Shown: positions 1 to 8,524, counted from the stretch's first letter. The stretch: 32,802 nt of DNA from an uncultured Terriglobus sp. (GCA_937871605.1 CALMRM010000287.1:17294-50095), one strand, 5' to 3'. Numbers and translations are program-made. Notes: a model not told the origin generated them from the letters alone.

Positions 1-580
1 GGATGATGCCCAGGACGCGCTGCTTCATCTCAGACTGAATCTGCTCTTCCGCGAGCTCACGCTCGGTTACCCGCACGGTTACGGAGTTTGTGGTTGAAGC
101 GACAGGCAGAGCGATGTTGGGCGCTTCATGCTGCTGCCCTTCCTTGAGCGTGATCTCAGAAGAAACAAAGGTCTCAAGCCCGAGCGCGGTGATGGTGAAG
201 CGGTACCTACCGGGCGGCAAACTCACAAAGCGAAAGCGGCCCTCACTGTCAGAGGTAGTTTCGACCGGCGGGACCTTTTCATTGGCTGGAGAGGCAGCAT
301 CTTCTGCCACGCCGGCGGGCAAGGTCTCAAGGGTCACCCTTGCGCCGGGTACAAGGCCCTGATTTACGTCCAGCACCAGGCCAGAGATGCTGCCCTTGCC
401 CGTTTGCAGTTCCTGCTGCTCAGGGGAGGCGCGCACGCCAGGAGCATCGGGCAGCGCCAGCGACGCGGTGGGGCCACCCTGTGCCCCTGCCGCGGCGGGA
501 AGCATCGCAAGGCCGGTGGCAAGCATGGCGACAAGTGGGCGTCCCCGTCGCAAAGGGTGGCATTCGTAGGGTGCAGCCAT
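1..580 (-). CDS. Secreted carboxypeptidase-regulatory-like (CnaB/TonB-receptor plug-type) domain protein, C-terminus cut by window edge
   Basis: Reverse-strand ATG at 580 opens a frame running to base 1 without a stop (absent from ORF track because truncated): MAAPYECHPLRRGRPLVAMLATGLAMLPAAAGAQGG...GSISGLVLDVNQGLVPGARVTLETLPAG...TTSDSEGRFRFVSLPPGRYRFTITALGLETF. Signal peptide plus typical 'G.V.D..G..VPGA.VTL...T..DS.GRF.F..LPPG.Y.' motif. Confidence 0.8.
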   Translation of the reverse strand, partial: MAAPYECHPLRRGRPLVAMLATGLAMLPAAAGAQGGPTASLALPDAPGVRASPEQQELQTGKGSISGLVLDVNQGLVPGARVTLETLPAGVAEDAASPANEKVPPVETTSDSEGRFRFVSLPPGRYRFTITALGLETFVSSEITLKEGQQHEAPNIALPVASTTNSVTVRVTERELAEEQIQSEMKQRVLGII

Positions 581-714
581 GTACCTTGGACGCTATTGCC
601 GCGCGGCCAATTTGTCAAAGCAACTAGGTTGTAGCCGCATCAACGCGCAGTTTGACCAAAACGGATCCGCGGTCTAGGAGGATCGCAAGCGACGCGCATA
701 GAACAGGTACGGGG

Positions 715-1096
715 TCAGGACCCGGTCGCTTCCGCCTTAGGCGGCACCAGTGTGCCCTGGTGAAACTGCATTTGCCAGCGCCCGTCGCGGTGCATCCACA
801 GGCTGCTGCGCAGGCTCTCTCGCCCGTTCACCACAGTGCGATAGTGCAGCAGAGCCTTGTCGGCTGTCAGGGGTGTGCAGCGCACCTCGCTGATGCGGTG
901 GCGCCGCGCGGGAATGCGCACCAGTTCGCTCACCATGCCCGGCACGATCCCACACTTTGCCGGTTGCGCCAAACTCGCGAAAGTCTTCTGCAAGCAGCGA
1001 TTCGATGCAGTCGCGGCCGCAGTCCGCGCCGACTGCTAACAACTTCTTCTCCAACGGCAGGAGTGTATCGATGAGGTCCACAGCGTTCCGGTCCAT
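715..1096 (-). pseudogene. DUF4440/SnoaL-like (NTF2 fold) protein, apparently frameshifted
   Basis: N-terminal half (MDRNAVDLIDTLLPLEKKLLAVGADCGRDCIESLLAEDFREFGATGKVWDRAG) is in one frame; C-terminal half (MVSELVRIPARRHRISEVRCTPLTADKALLHYRTVVNGRESLRSSLWMHRDGRWQMQFHQGTLVPPKAEATGS) is in another. The switch is near 934-943. Confidence 0.65.
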
Positions 1097-1249
1097 AGCT
1101 CAAGGATAGAGTGTGCTGGCGCAATACGAAAGAGCGTCCGCAACGTGCGCCAAGTTGCCGCAATGTCCGCAGAGAGCTTTGCGAACATGGCGGAACCGTT
1201 GCGAACTCTGCGGACGCTCTTAGGGCTTCACACGGCGTACACTCTCACT

Positions 1250-2173
1250 GTGAGCCAGTTTGCCCCCAGTCTGGTCCCTGACCTCATCCAGATTGATCTC
1301 TCGCCGAAGAAGGCTGCGCCCAAGCCGGAGTGGCTGAAGGCGCGCGCGCCGGTGGGCGAGACGTTCCACGCGCTCAAGAAGCTGACGCGCGACCTCGGCC
1401 TGCATACCGTATGCGAAAGCGCACACTGCCCCAACATTGGCGAGTGCTGGAACCACAAAACCGCTACCTTCATGATGCTAGGCAATAGCTGCACCCGGCG
1501 CTGCGGCTTTTGCGCGGTGCCCAGCGGCAAGCCAGAGCCCATCGACCATGACGAGCCGCGCCGCGTAGCCTATGCCGTCGCGCAGCTCGGTCTGCAGCAC
1601 GCCGTCATCACCAGCGTGAACCGTGACGACGACAACACCGGTGCCGCACGCGCCTTTGTGGAGGTCATCCGCGAAATTCGCGCGCAAGCTCCAGGCTGCC
1701 AGGTCGAGGTGCTAACGCCGGACTTCCAGGGTACCGAGGAAGCCATCCGCCTGGTCGTCGCCGCGGGTCCGGAAATCCTGAACCACAACATCGAGACCGT
1801 ACCTCGCCTGTACCGCGTGGCCAAGAGCGGCGGCCGCTACGAGCGCAGTCTCGGCTACCTGCGGCTGGCAAAGGAACTGAACCCGCGGCAGGTGACCAAG
1901 ACCGGCATCATCGTGGGCATGGGCGAAGAAACGCACGAACTGCTCGAGGTCTTCCGCGACCTCGCCGCCATCAAAGTCGACATCCTGACCATCGGCCAGT
2001 ACCTACGCCCCTCGAAGGACCACATCCCCATGAAGCGCTACTACACGCCGCAGGAGTTCGCCTTTCTGAAAGAAGAGGCGCTGCGCATGGGCTTCCGCCA
2101 TGTGGAAAGCGGCCCGCTGGTGCGCTCCAGCTACCATGCGCACGAACAGGCGCAATCGACGGGCCTGGCCTGA
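1250..2173 (+). CDS. lipA: Lipoyl synthase (radical SAM)
   Basis: CESAHCPNIGEC cluster motif, CTRRCGFC radical-SAM CX3CX2C, C-terminal VRSSYHA. The longest ORF begins at 1145, but the N-terminal 35 codons overlap a repeat/dyad region; GTG at 1250 is the preferred start. Confidence 0.95.
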   Translation: MSQFAPSLVPDLIQIDLSPKKAAPKPEWLKARAPVGETFHALKKLTRDLGLHTVCESAHCPNIGECWNHKTATFMMLGNSCTRRCGFCAVPSGKPEPIDHDEPRRVAYAVAQLGLQHAVITSVNRDDDNTGAARAFVEVIREIRAQAPGCQVEVLTPDFQGTEEAIRLVVAAGPEILNHNIETVPRLYRVAKSGGRYERSLGYLRLAKELNPRQVTKTGIIVGMGEETHELLEVFRDLAAIKVDILTIGQYLRPSKDHIPMKRYYTPQEFAFLKEEALRMGFRHVESGPLVRSSYHAHEQAQSTGLA

Positions 2174-2220
2174 TTTTAGGGATTGACTTTCACGAGTCGA
2201 TAAGCATCAGATAGGAATGG

Positions 2221-2249
2221 CTCCCCACCGTTGCTGACACGGCGGGGAG
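2221..2249 (-). terminator. GC-rich hairpin, terminator-like (no strong U-tract)
   Basis: CTCCCCACCGT-TGCTGAC-ACGGCGGGGAG. 11-bp stem; the one irregular pair is G-U in a minus-strand RNA but A-C in a plus-strand RNA. Confidence 0.5.
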
Positions 2250-2271
2250 GTTGGGAAGCAAGGCTCACGTC

Positions 2272-2376
2272 CTACGACATGTGTCTTGCCCAAGTCACCA
2301 GCAGGAATAGGAGAATTTCTCCCGGGACCTGCATGGTGAAGCTGCGACAACGAAACCGAAATGGCTGCATCGTCAT
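2272..2376 (-). CDS. Candidate 34-aa small protein with hydrophobic segment
   Basis: ATG at 2376 preceded by AGAAAGGAGCT (near-consensus SD); product MTMQPFRFRCRSFTMQVPGEILLFLLVTWARHMS. Flanked by hairpins on both sides. Confidence 0.45.
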   Translation of the reverse strand: MTMQPFRFRCRSFTMQVPGEILLFLLVTWARHMS

Positions 2377-2394
2377 AGCTCCTTTCTGTGAGAT

Positions 2395-2422
2395 CGCTTC
2401 CAAGGTTGCAGCCTTGGAAGCG
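2395..2422. repeat. Perfect 11-bp inverted repeat (hairpin) upstream of small ORF
   Basis: CGCTTCCAAGG-TTGCAG-CCTTGGAAGCG, perfect stem; immediately adjacent to a second hairpin TTTCGC-TTTTCAGG-GCGAAA at 2423-2442. Confidence 0.85.
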
Positions 2423-2622
2423 TTTCGCTTTTCAGGGCGAAACTGGTCACTTCCTCGGTGCCCCGTAGCGGTCAGCCCCACAGATCGGCAGTTCCAATCT
2501 AAGCACGTTTATTCAACAGGTTGTTTGCCCTACTGGCACGCCGCATCATCTGCAGCACGGGCGTGCACTGCCACATACAGCTAATTGGGCGTGGCATGCA
2601 ACAGCGCCGGTAGAATAGGCGC

Positions 2623-3162
2623 ATGTCCCACCCGATCAACTGCGAGCCGCTCAAAGACCTCATCCGCACCGTGCCGGACTTCCCCAAGCCGGGCATCCTG
2701 TTCTACGACATCACCACGCTGCTGAAGGACAAGGCAGGCTTTGCGCAGATGATCGACGCCTTTGCGGCGTACTACATCGACAAGCAGGTGGATCTGGTGC
2801 TGGGCATAGAGGCGCGCGGCTTCATCTTTGGTCCCGCCATGGCGTACCGGCTGAACGCGGGATTTGTGCCTGTGCGCAAGCCGCGCAAGCTGCCCGCGCC
2901 CACGGCCAAGGTGACCTACGACCTGGAGTATGGCTCTGACTCGCTCGAAATCCACCTGGACGCCATCCAACCCGGGCAGCGCGTCGTCATCGTAGACGAC
3001 CTCTTGGCGACAGGCGGCACCATGCAGGCAACGGTGCAGCTTGTAAAGCAGTTGGGCGGCGAAATAGCGGGCGTGGCCTTTGCGGTAGAACTCGACTTCC
3101 TGAAGGGCCGCTCCAAATTCCCGGATGTAGATGTCTACAGCCTTTTGCACTACGACGAGTAA
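2623..3162 (+). CDS. apt: Adenine phosphoribosyltransferase
   Basis: [25 protein letters not shown] and PRPP-binding [14 protein letters not shown] motifs; full length 179 aa. Confidence 0.95.
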   Translation: MSHPINCEPLKDLIRTVPDFPKPGILFYDITTLLKDKAGFAQMIDAFAAYYIDKQVDLVLGIEARGFIFGPAMAYRLNAGFVPVRKPRKLPAPTAKVTYDLEYGSDSLEIHLDAIQPGQRVVIVDDLLATGGTMQATVQLVKQLGGEIAGVAFAVELDFLKGRSKFPDVDVYSLLHYDE

Positions 3163-3194
3163 GCCACTAGCGATAGTTCGCCTGAGGAGGCGTT

Positions 3195-4106
3195 GTGGCG
3201 GTTCCTAACTACCAGGTGTTCATGGTGCCCATCCTCTCTGTCGCGCGCGACGGCATCGTTCATACGACAGCTGACTTTGAAGCTGGTGCTGCAGATTTGC
3301 TCAAGCTGTCAGTTGACGACAGAGCAGAGATGTTGTCGAGCGGCAGCATGACTGTGCTGCGTGACCGGGTAGGCTGGGCTTTTTACCACATGTACCGAGC
3401 AGGACTGCTAGACCGGCCAGCGCGTGGTCGATATGTCATAACTCCGCGAGGACAGCAAGCTCTCCAAGATAGCCCGCAGGGTATAGACCAGAAGTACCTC
3501 AAGCAGTTCGCAAGCTACAGGGAATACCTGACAAAGTCTAAGGAGGCAGTTCCTTCGTCTACTGAAGCACCTACGAATGAACCCGCTACGCAAACGCCGC
3601 AGGGTGCTATCGAAGCTGCGTACAAGGTCCTGCAACAACAACTTGCTGCCGAACTGCTGGAACAAGTAATGGCCAAGTCGCCTGCCTTCTTTGAAGATCT
3701 CGTACTCAAACTCTTGGTCAAGATGGGGTACGGTGGTTCAGAGCAGGACGCACGTGTTACAGGTCGCTCTGGCGATGGCGGTATAGACGGACTGATCAAC
3801 GAAGTTCGGCTTGGTTTAGATCGAATATACGTACAGGCAAAGCGCTGGCAGAACAAAGTTGGCACACCAGAGATGCGCGACTTTGTCGGTAGCTTGGCAG
3901 GTGGCGGAGCACACAAAGGTGTATTCATCACGACTTCAGGTTTTCAGCCGGGTGTCTCCGAGTACCTCCGCGGCGTGCAGCACCGAGTAGTGCTCATCGA
4001 TGGTCCTCGGCTGGCAGAACTCTGTATCCAGTTCGGCGTCGGTGTTCTAGTTGAGGGTGCTTACCACATCAAGAGAATCGATCTGTCATTCTTCGAAGCG
4101 GAGTAG
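3195..4106 (+). CDS. mrr: Mrr-family (type IV-like) restriction endonuclease
   Basis: N-terminal winged-helix-like region (DRVGWAFYHMYRAGLLDRPARGRYVITPRG) and C-terminal Mrr nuclease core (VTGRSGDGGIDGLIN...IYVQAKRW, D-xn-QxK). GTG start with GAGGAGG SD. Confidence 0.88.
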   Translation: MAVPNYQVFMVPILSVARDGIVHTTADFEAGAADLLKLSVDDRAEMLSSGSMTVLRDRVGWAFYHMYRAGLLDRPARGRYVITPRGQQALQDSPQGIDQKYLKQFASYREYLTKSKEAVPSSTEAPTNEPATQTPQGAIEAAYKVLQQQLAAELLEQVMAKSPAFFEDLVLKLLVKMGYGGSEQDARVTGRSGDGGIDGLINEVRLGLDRIYVQAKRWQNKVGTPEMRDFVGSLAGGGAHKGVFITTSGFQPGVSEYLRGVQHRVVLIDGPRLAELCIQFGVGVLVEGAYHIKRIDLSFFEAE

Positions 4107-4122
4107 CGCGCCTGCTTACGCG

Positions 4123-4389
4123 TCAGAGCGATAGTTTCACAATGCGCAGTGTGTCGTCCGCGCGCAAATAGCCCTTGCGGCGAAACCATGCCTCCATGCG
4201 CTCCTGCAGCAGCGGGAGCGGCACCAGTAGTCCAGCTTCCATCAGCCCGTCCGCAACGGGCAGGGTGTCGTCGAAGATGGCATCGTTGGTGAAGTTGCGC
4301 ATGGCGAAGTTGTCGATCCAGGCGATGGGACACGGGCTAACCTCGCCCGCCGCAGTCACCCGCTCGATACGCAGGGTGTGCAGGAACAT
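4123..4389 (-). CDS. Hypothetical protein (88 aa)
   Basis: Intact ORF starting 4 nt after the lactonase stop on the same strand; no recognised domain. Confidence 0.55.
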   Translation of the reverse strand: MFLHTLRIERVTAAGEVSPCPIAWIDNFAMRNFTNDAIFDDTLPVADGLMEAGLLVPLPLLQERMEAWFRRKGYLRADDTLRIVKLSL

Positions 4390-4393
4390 TGGG

Positions 4394-5542
4394 CTAGGCC
4401 CACACGATCATGCACGCACCGGGCAGAGCGGTACTGCTGTGTTGCTGTCCCAGCACACCGGTTGTTGGGTCGCGCGGGAAGACGGTAAGATTGTCCGTGC
4501 CGTAGACGTTCGCGGCCAAGAGCCACTTGCCGGTGGTGTCCAGCGCGATGCAACGGTTCTCGGCACCGTTCTTCACCGGCGTGCCGACCGGCTGCAAAGT
4601 GCCGTCGCGCTGCACCGCCCAGGTGCTGATCGTATTGCTGTCGCGCACGCTGCCATACAGGAAGCGCGCATCGGGCGACAGGACCATGTCGGCGGTGCGG
4701 TTCTTAGCTGGCGCATCCGGCGGCAGGGTGCTGACCGACGCTACGCGCTCCAGCGTGCCACGCTTACCGTCCCAGTGCAGCAGATCGATGCGGTTGCCCA
4801 GCTCGTTGTTGCAGTAGATCCACCTGCCATTCGGGTGAAAGACGAGGTGGCGCGGCGCGCTGCTCGGCGGTGCCGTGTAAAAGGGCGGCGTATGCGGCGT
4901 CAGCCTGGCCGTCGCGGGGTCAAGCCGATAGACATAAATGCGGTCCGCGCCGTAGTCGTTCACCAGCACAAACCCACCGTCGCCCGGTGCCTGCAGGATG
5001 CTGTGGCAGCGGCTGTGCGGCTGCATGCGGTCAGGCCCGTGCACCGCGTCGCCGTAGCTGATGTGCTGCACCGCTGCGGAGAGCGCGCCATCGTTGCCGA
5101 CCCTGTAGGTGGTGATGTCACCCGTGCCCCAGTTCGCCTCCATGCAAACGCGCTCGGTACGGTCCAGCGAAACGAAGTTCGGGATAGTGCCCGTGGTGCT
5201 CTGCCGGTTGATCTCGCGCAGCGGCTCCTGCCCGTCCCCCGCTTGCAGCGCCACCACCTGGGCAATGCCATCCACGATGCACGTGCTGTACAACCGCCTG
5301 CGGTCACGCGTCAGCACCATGCAGTCATTGCCGGGCAGCGCCGCGGCCACCTCCGGCTGGGAAAAGCTGCCGCTGTCCAGGTCGAACTCCGCCGTGAAGA
5401 TGCCCTGCGCTGCTTTGCCAGAGGTACCGACATACGCGCGCTGCCGCTGCAGGGTGGCCGCAGCGACCTGGGCTGAAAGCGCGGTGCGCAGCAACAGCGT
5501 GGCGGCTGGCAGTGTGGTCAGAACGCGTCGGCGCGTGGGCAA
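4394..5542 (-). CDS. Lactonase family protein (6-phosphogluconolactonase-like 7-bladed beta-propeller), Tat-like signal
   Basis: MPTRRRVLTTLPAATLLL signal; repeats such as PRHLVFHPNGRWIYCNNELGNRIDLL and SPDARFLYGSVRDSNTISTW. Confidence 0.85.
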   Translation of the reverse strand: MPTRRRVLTTLPAATLLLRTALSAQVAAATLQRQRAYVGTSGKAAQGIFTAEFDLDSGSFSQPEVAAALPGNDCMVLTRDRRRLYSTCIVDGIAQVVALQAGDGQEPLREINRQSTTGTIPNFVSLDRTERVCMEANWGTGDITTYRVGNDGALSAAVQHISYGDAVHGPDRMQPHSRCHSILQAPGDGGFVLVNDYGADRIYVYRLDPATARLTPHTPPFYTAPPSSAPRHLVFHPNGRWIYCNNELGNRIDLLHWDGKRGTLERVASVSTLPPDAPAKNRTADMVLSPDARFLYGSVRDSNTISTWAVQRDGTLQPVGTPVKNGAENRCIALDTTGKWLLAANVYGTDNLTVFPRDPTTGVLGQQHSSTALPGACMIVWA

Positions 5543-5610
5543 GGTGTCGCTCCTGGGATGCCCAGCCTACTCCTGCCGGTACGTGGGTGGCCAACCAACC
5601 CTCGGCGGCG

Positions 5611-6033
5611 CTACTCGGCTTCCAGGTGCCCGGCGTATTCCTCGGGTTTTACGTCGTCGTTGATGACGGGCAGCAGCGGCAGGTTGAAGGTGCTGCCTGC
5701 CTGATTCACCACGGCGTTCACATGGTCCAGCACCTCGTCCACTGTCATGGTGTACAGCTCGCGGCCGTTGTCGTAGCCGTTCTCTACGATGGTCTTCAGG
5801 TAGCGTCCGGCGGCCTGTGCCGCCGCGTAATCCGTAATGACGAAGCCGGTGCGTCGCTTCATCTCCACCCACGCGATGTTGGGCATGGCAATCCACATGG
5901 GCCGACCGTTTACGTCGAAGCGGATGTCCGTGGCGTCAGCGTGCCGGGTGGCAATGGCGACCATGGTCGCCTTCCAGACGCAGTGCAGTTCCTCGCCGCT
6001 CCAGCGGTCTTCGACCCGAAAATCCTCGTACAT
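5611..6033 (-). CDS. Conserved hypothetical protein (~140 aa)
   Basis: ATG at 6033 with upstream AGGGGAG SD: MYEDFRVEDRWSGEELHCVWKATMVAIATRHADATDIRFDVNGRPMWIAMPNIAWVEMKRRTG... The 336-aa ORF to 6621 is an artefactual extension into frr. Confidence 0.7.
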   Translation of the reverse strand: MYEDFRVEDRWSGEELHCVWKATMVAIATRHADATDIRFDVNGRPMWIAMPNIAWVEMKRRTGFVITDYAAAQAAGRYLKTIVENGYDNGRELYTMTVDEVLDHVNAVVNQAGSTFNLPLLPVINDDVKPEEYAGHLEAE

Positions 6034-6222
6034 GCCTGGCTCCCCTGACAGCAAGGGTAGAGGTTGCCGCGCCGCAGGGCAAGGCGGCCACCATGACACC
6101 TGCCCGGCAAGCGGGAGTGCGCCGATGTGCATCCCATAGAATCGACACGTTAGCAGGTGACGAACACCTGTTTGCAGGGCAGAACCCTGGTTGCGCAACA
6201 GGCGCGCTGAAGGAACAAGACG

Positions 6223-6807
6223 ATGGCTTCGCAGATGGCAAACATTCCCGCGTTGAAGGACCTGCAGGTCCAGCTCACGAACAAGATGAAGAAGTCCATT
6301 GAGGACTTTCGCACCAACCTGCTCTCCATCCGCACGGGCCGTGCCAGCGTGCACATGCTGGACAACGTGCGCGTGGACTACTACGGCTCGGAGATGCCCA
6401 TCAACCAGCTGGCACAGGTCTCCGCACCGGAAGCAACGCAGATCGTGGTGCAGCCGTTTGACGTGGGCGTGGTCGGGCTCATTGAAAAGGCCATTCGCAC
6501 CAGCGGTCAGGGCTTCAACCCCATGCACGACGGCAAGGTCATCCGCGTACCCGTGCCGCCCATGACAGAGGAGCGCCGCCGCGACGCCGTCAAGCAGCTC
6601 TCCGGCATCCTGGAAGACCACAAGACCAGCGTCCGCAACATTCGCCGCGACGGCAATGATGTCATCAAGAAGGCCACCAAAGACAAGCTCATCAGCGTCG
6701 ACGATGAGAAGCGCGCCATGGAAGAAACCCAGGGCATGACCGACGCACAGATCAAAACGCTGGAAGAAATGTTCAAGGTAAAGGAAAAGGAATTGATGAC
6801 GGTCTGA
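6223..6807 (+). CDS. frr: Ribosome recycling factor
   Basis: NLLSIRTGRASVHMLDNVRVDYYGSEMPINQLAQVSAPEATQIVVQPFD and ERRRDAVKQLSGILEDHKTSVRNIRRD; 194 aa. Confidence 0.95.
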   Translation: MASQMANIPALKDLQVQLTNKMKKSIEDFRTNLLSIRTGRASVHMLDNVRVDYYGSEMPINQLAQVSAPEATQIVVQPFDVGVVGLIEKAIRTSGQGFNPMHDGKVIRVPVPPMTEERRRDAVKQLSGILEDHKTSVRNIRRDGNDVIKKATKDKLISVDDEKRAMEETQGMTDAQIKTLEEMFKVKEKELMTV

Positions 6808-6831
6808 ACCCGATGCCTACTCACAACGCCG

Positions 6832-7046
6832 CGTCATCCTGAGCGCAGCGGCATTCTGAACGCAGCGTCATCCTGAGCGCAGCGAAGGATCCCTACAATA
6901 GCTCGCACCTGGCATGGTGGTGCGGGCTTTCTTGCGCGAAAGGCCTTAGGCATACGCAACAACACGTCGTGATTTGTTACGAAAAGGTCTTTGCAGGCGG
7001 TGGTGACCCGGACGGCAACGGGATCCTTCGCTACGCTCAGGATGAC
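6832..7046. repeat. REP-like element A: tandem partial units plus facing inverted unit
   Basis: GTCATCCTGAGCGCAGCG (6832-6850), degenerate GCATTCTGAACGCAGC (6851-6866), GTCATCCTGAGCGCAGCGAAGGATCC (6867-6892), and inverted GGATCCTTCGCTACGCTCAGGATGAC (7021-7046; 25/26 match to the reverse complement). Confidence 0.9.
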
Positions 7047-7071
7047 ACCTTAACCAGCACCAGGAGCAGCA

Positions 7072-8493
7072 GTGGGCACACAGGCAGAGCAGTTTGACGC
7101 AGTAGTGATCGGCAGCGGGCAGGGTGGCAACCCGTTGGCGCAGGCCATGATGAAGCACGGTTGGAAGACGGCCGTCGTGGAGCGCCGCTACCCGGGCGGC
7201 ACCTGCGTTAACGACGGCTGCACGCCGTCCAAGACCATCGACGCCAGCGCGCGTGTGGCTTACCTGGCAAAGCGTGGCGACGATTTTGGCGTGGAGACCG
7301 GGCCCGTCACGGTGGACCTGCGCAAGGTGTACGAGCGCAAGCAGAAGCTGGTAACAGCCTCGCGCAAGAACAACGGCGAAGCACTCGAGGGCGATCACGG
7401 CACGCTGATCCTGGGCGAGGCAAGCTTTGCAGAGGCGCAGCCGGGCAGCGGCACTTACCTGCTCGACGTGCTGCTGCAGGAGGGCGGCACGCGCCAGCTG
7501 CAAACGCCCCGCGTATTTCTCAACACAGGCGAACGCCCCAACCCGCCGGACCTTGACGGGCTGGACGAGGTGCCATACCTGGACAGCACCCGCATCATGG
7601 ACCTGCAGGACGTGCCGAAGCACCTGATCGTGCTGGGTGCGGGCTATATCGCGCTGGAGTTTGCGCAGATGTTTCTGCGCTTTGGAGCGGAGGTCACCGT
7701 CGTCGAACGGGGCGAGCGGCTTGCCTCACACGACGATGAAGACGTGGCCGAGTGCCTTCGCAGCATCCTCGAAGAGGATGGCATGCGCATCCTCACCTGC
7801 TCTGCCGTCAAGCGTGTTTCTGGCGACGAGAACGCCGTAACGCTGGACGTCGAAGTCGAAGGCAAGCCGCAAACCATTGAAGGCTCACACCTGCTGGTCG
7901 CGACCGGCCGCACGCCCAACGTGGAGTCGCTGCACCTCGACCGGGCGGGAGTGAAGCAGAAAGAACGCGGCGGCTATGTGGAGGTAAACGACCGGCTGGA
8001 GACCAGCGCCCCCGGCATCTGGGCGCTGGGCGACGTGAAGGGTGGCCAGGCCTTTACCCACATTTCCTATGACGACTTCCGCGTCCTGCGCACCAACCTG
8101 CTACAGAACGGCAGCACCTCCACGGAGGGCCGGCTGACCAACTACGTGATGTATACCGACCCGGAACTGGGCCGCATCGGCTTGAATGAGACCGACGCAA
8201 AGAAGGAGAACATCCCGTACCGCGTAGCACAGGTCCCCATGAAGCAGATGGCGCGCGCCAACCAGATGTTTGAACCGCGCGGCACCATCAAGGCGCTGGT
8301 CGATCCCGAGACAAAACAGATTCTGGGTGCCACCGTGCTGGGCGTGGACGGCGGCGAAGTGACCGCACAGCTGCAGCTGGCCATGATGGGCAAGCTACCG
8401 TACACGGCACTGCGTGACGGCATCTTTGCGCACCCGACCAAGGCCGAGGTGTTGAACACACTCTTTACCAGCTTTCGCGACGGCGAGGAGTAA
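7072..8493 (+). CDS. FAD-dependent pyridine nucleotide-disulfide oxidoreductase (mercuric reductase/dihydrolipoamide dehydrogenase-like)
   Basis: VVIGSGQGGNPLA, redox-active GGTCVNDGCTPSKT, VLGAGYIALEFAQMF, ALGDVKGG, C-terminal HPTKAEVLNTLF. No C-terminal vicinal Cys pair, so true MerA function is not supported. GTG start after CAGGAGC. Confidence 0.9.
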   Translation: MGTQAEQFDAVVIGSGQGGNPLAQAMMKHGWKTAVVERRYPGGTCVNDGCTPSKTIDASARVAYLAKRGDDFGVETGPVTVDLRKVYERKQKLVTASRKNNGEALEGDHGTLILGEASFAEAQPGSGTYLLDVLLQEGGTRQLQTPRVFLNTGERPNPPDLDGLDEVPYLDSTRIMDLQDVPKHLIVLGAGYIALEFAQMFLRFGAEVTVVERGERLASHDDEDVAECLRSILEEDGMRILTCSAVKRVSGDENAVTLDVEVEGKPQTIEGSHLLVATGRTPNVESLHLDRAGVKQKERGGYVEVNDRLETSAPGIWALGDVKGGQAFTHISYDDFRVLRTNLLQNGSTSTEGRLTNYVMYTDPELGRIGLNETDAKKENIPYRVAQVPMKQMARANQMFEPRGTIKALVDPETKQILGATVLGVDGGEVTAQLQLAMMGKLPYTALRDGIFAHPTKAEVLNTLFTSFRDGEE

Positions 8494-8524
8494 CACAGCC
8501 TGTCCCGCTTAGCATGGGAAGAGC

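Noticed and set aside
128-634. 168-aa plus-strand ORF
   Set aside because: Antisense to the truncated secreted carboxypeptidase-regulatory-like protein.
2231-2584. 117-aa plus-strand ORF between lipA and apt
   Set aside because: No SD or domain; it crosses both hairpins. The minus-strand 34-aa ORF is better supported.
4175-5476. 433-aa plus-strand ORF
   Set aside because: Antisense to a clear lactonase beta-propeller gene; no domain-like sequence.
5611-6621. 336-aa minus-strand ORF
   Set aside because: N-terminal two-thirds is antisense to frr; the real gene begins at ATG 6033 with an SD.
6832-7046. Possible CRISPR array
   Set aside because: Units are few, adjacent or inverted rather than regularly spaced direct repeats; no cas genes.
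7072-8493. Mercuric reductase (merA) call
   Set aside because: No C-terminal vicinal cysteines and no mer genes nearby; only the broader oxidoreductase family is supported.
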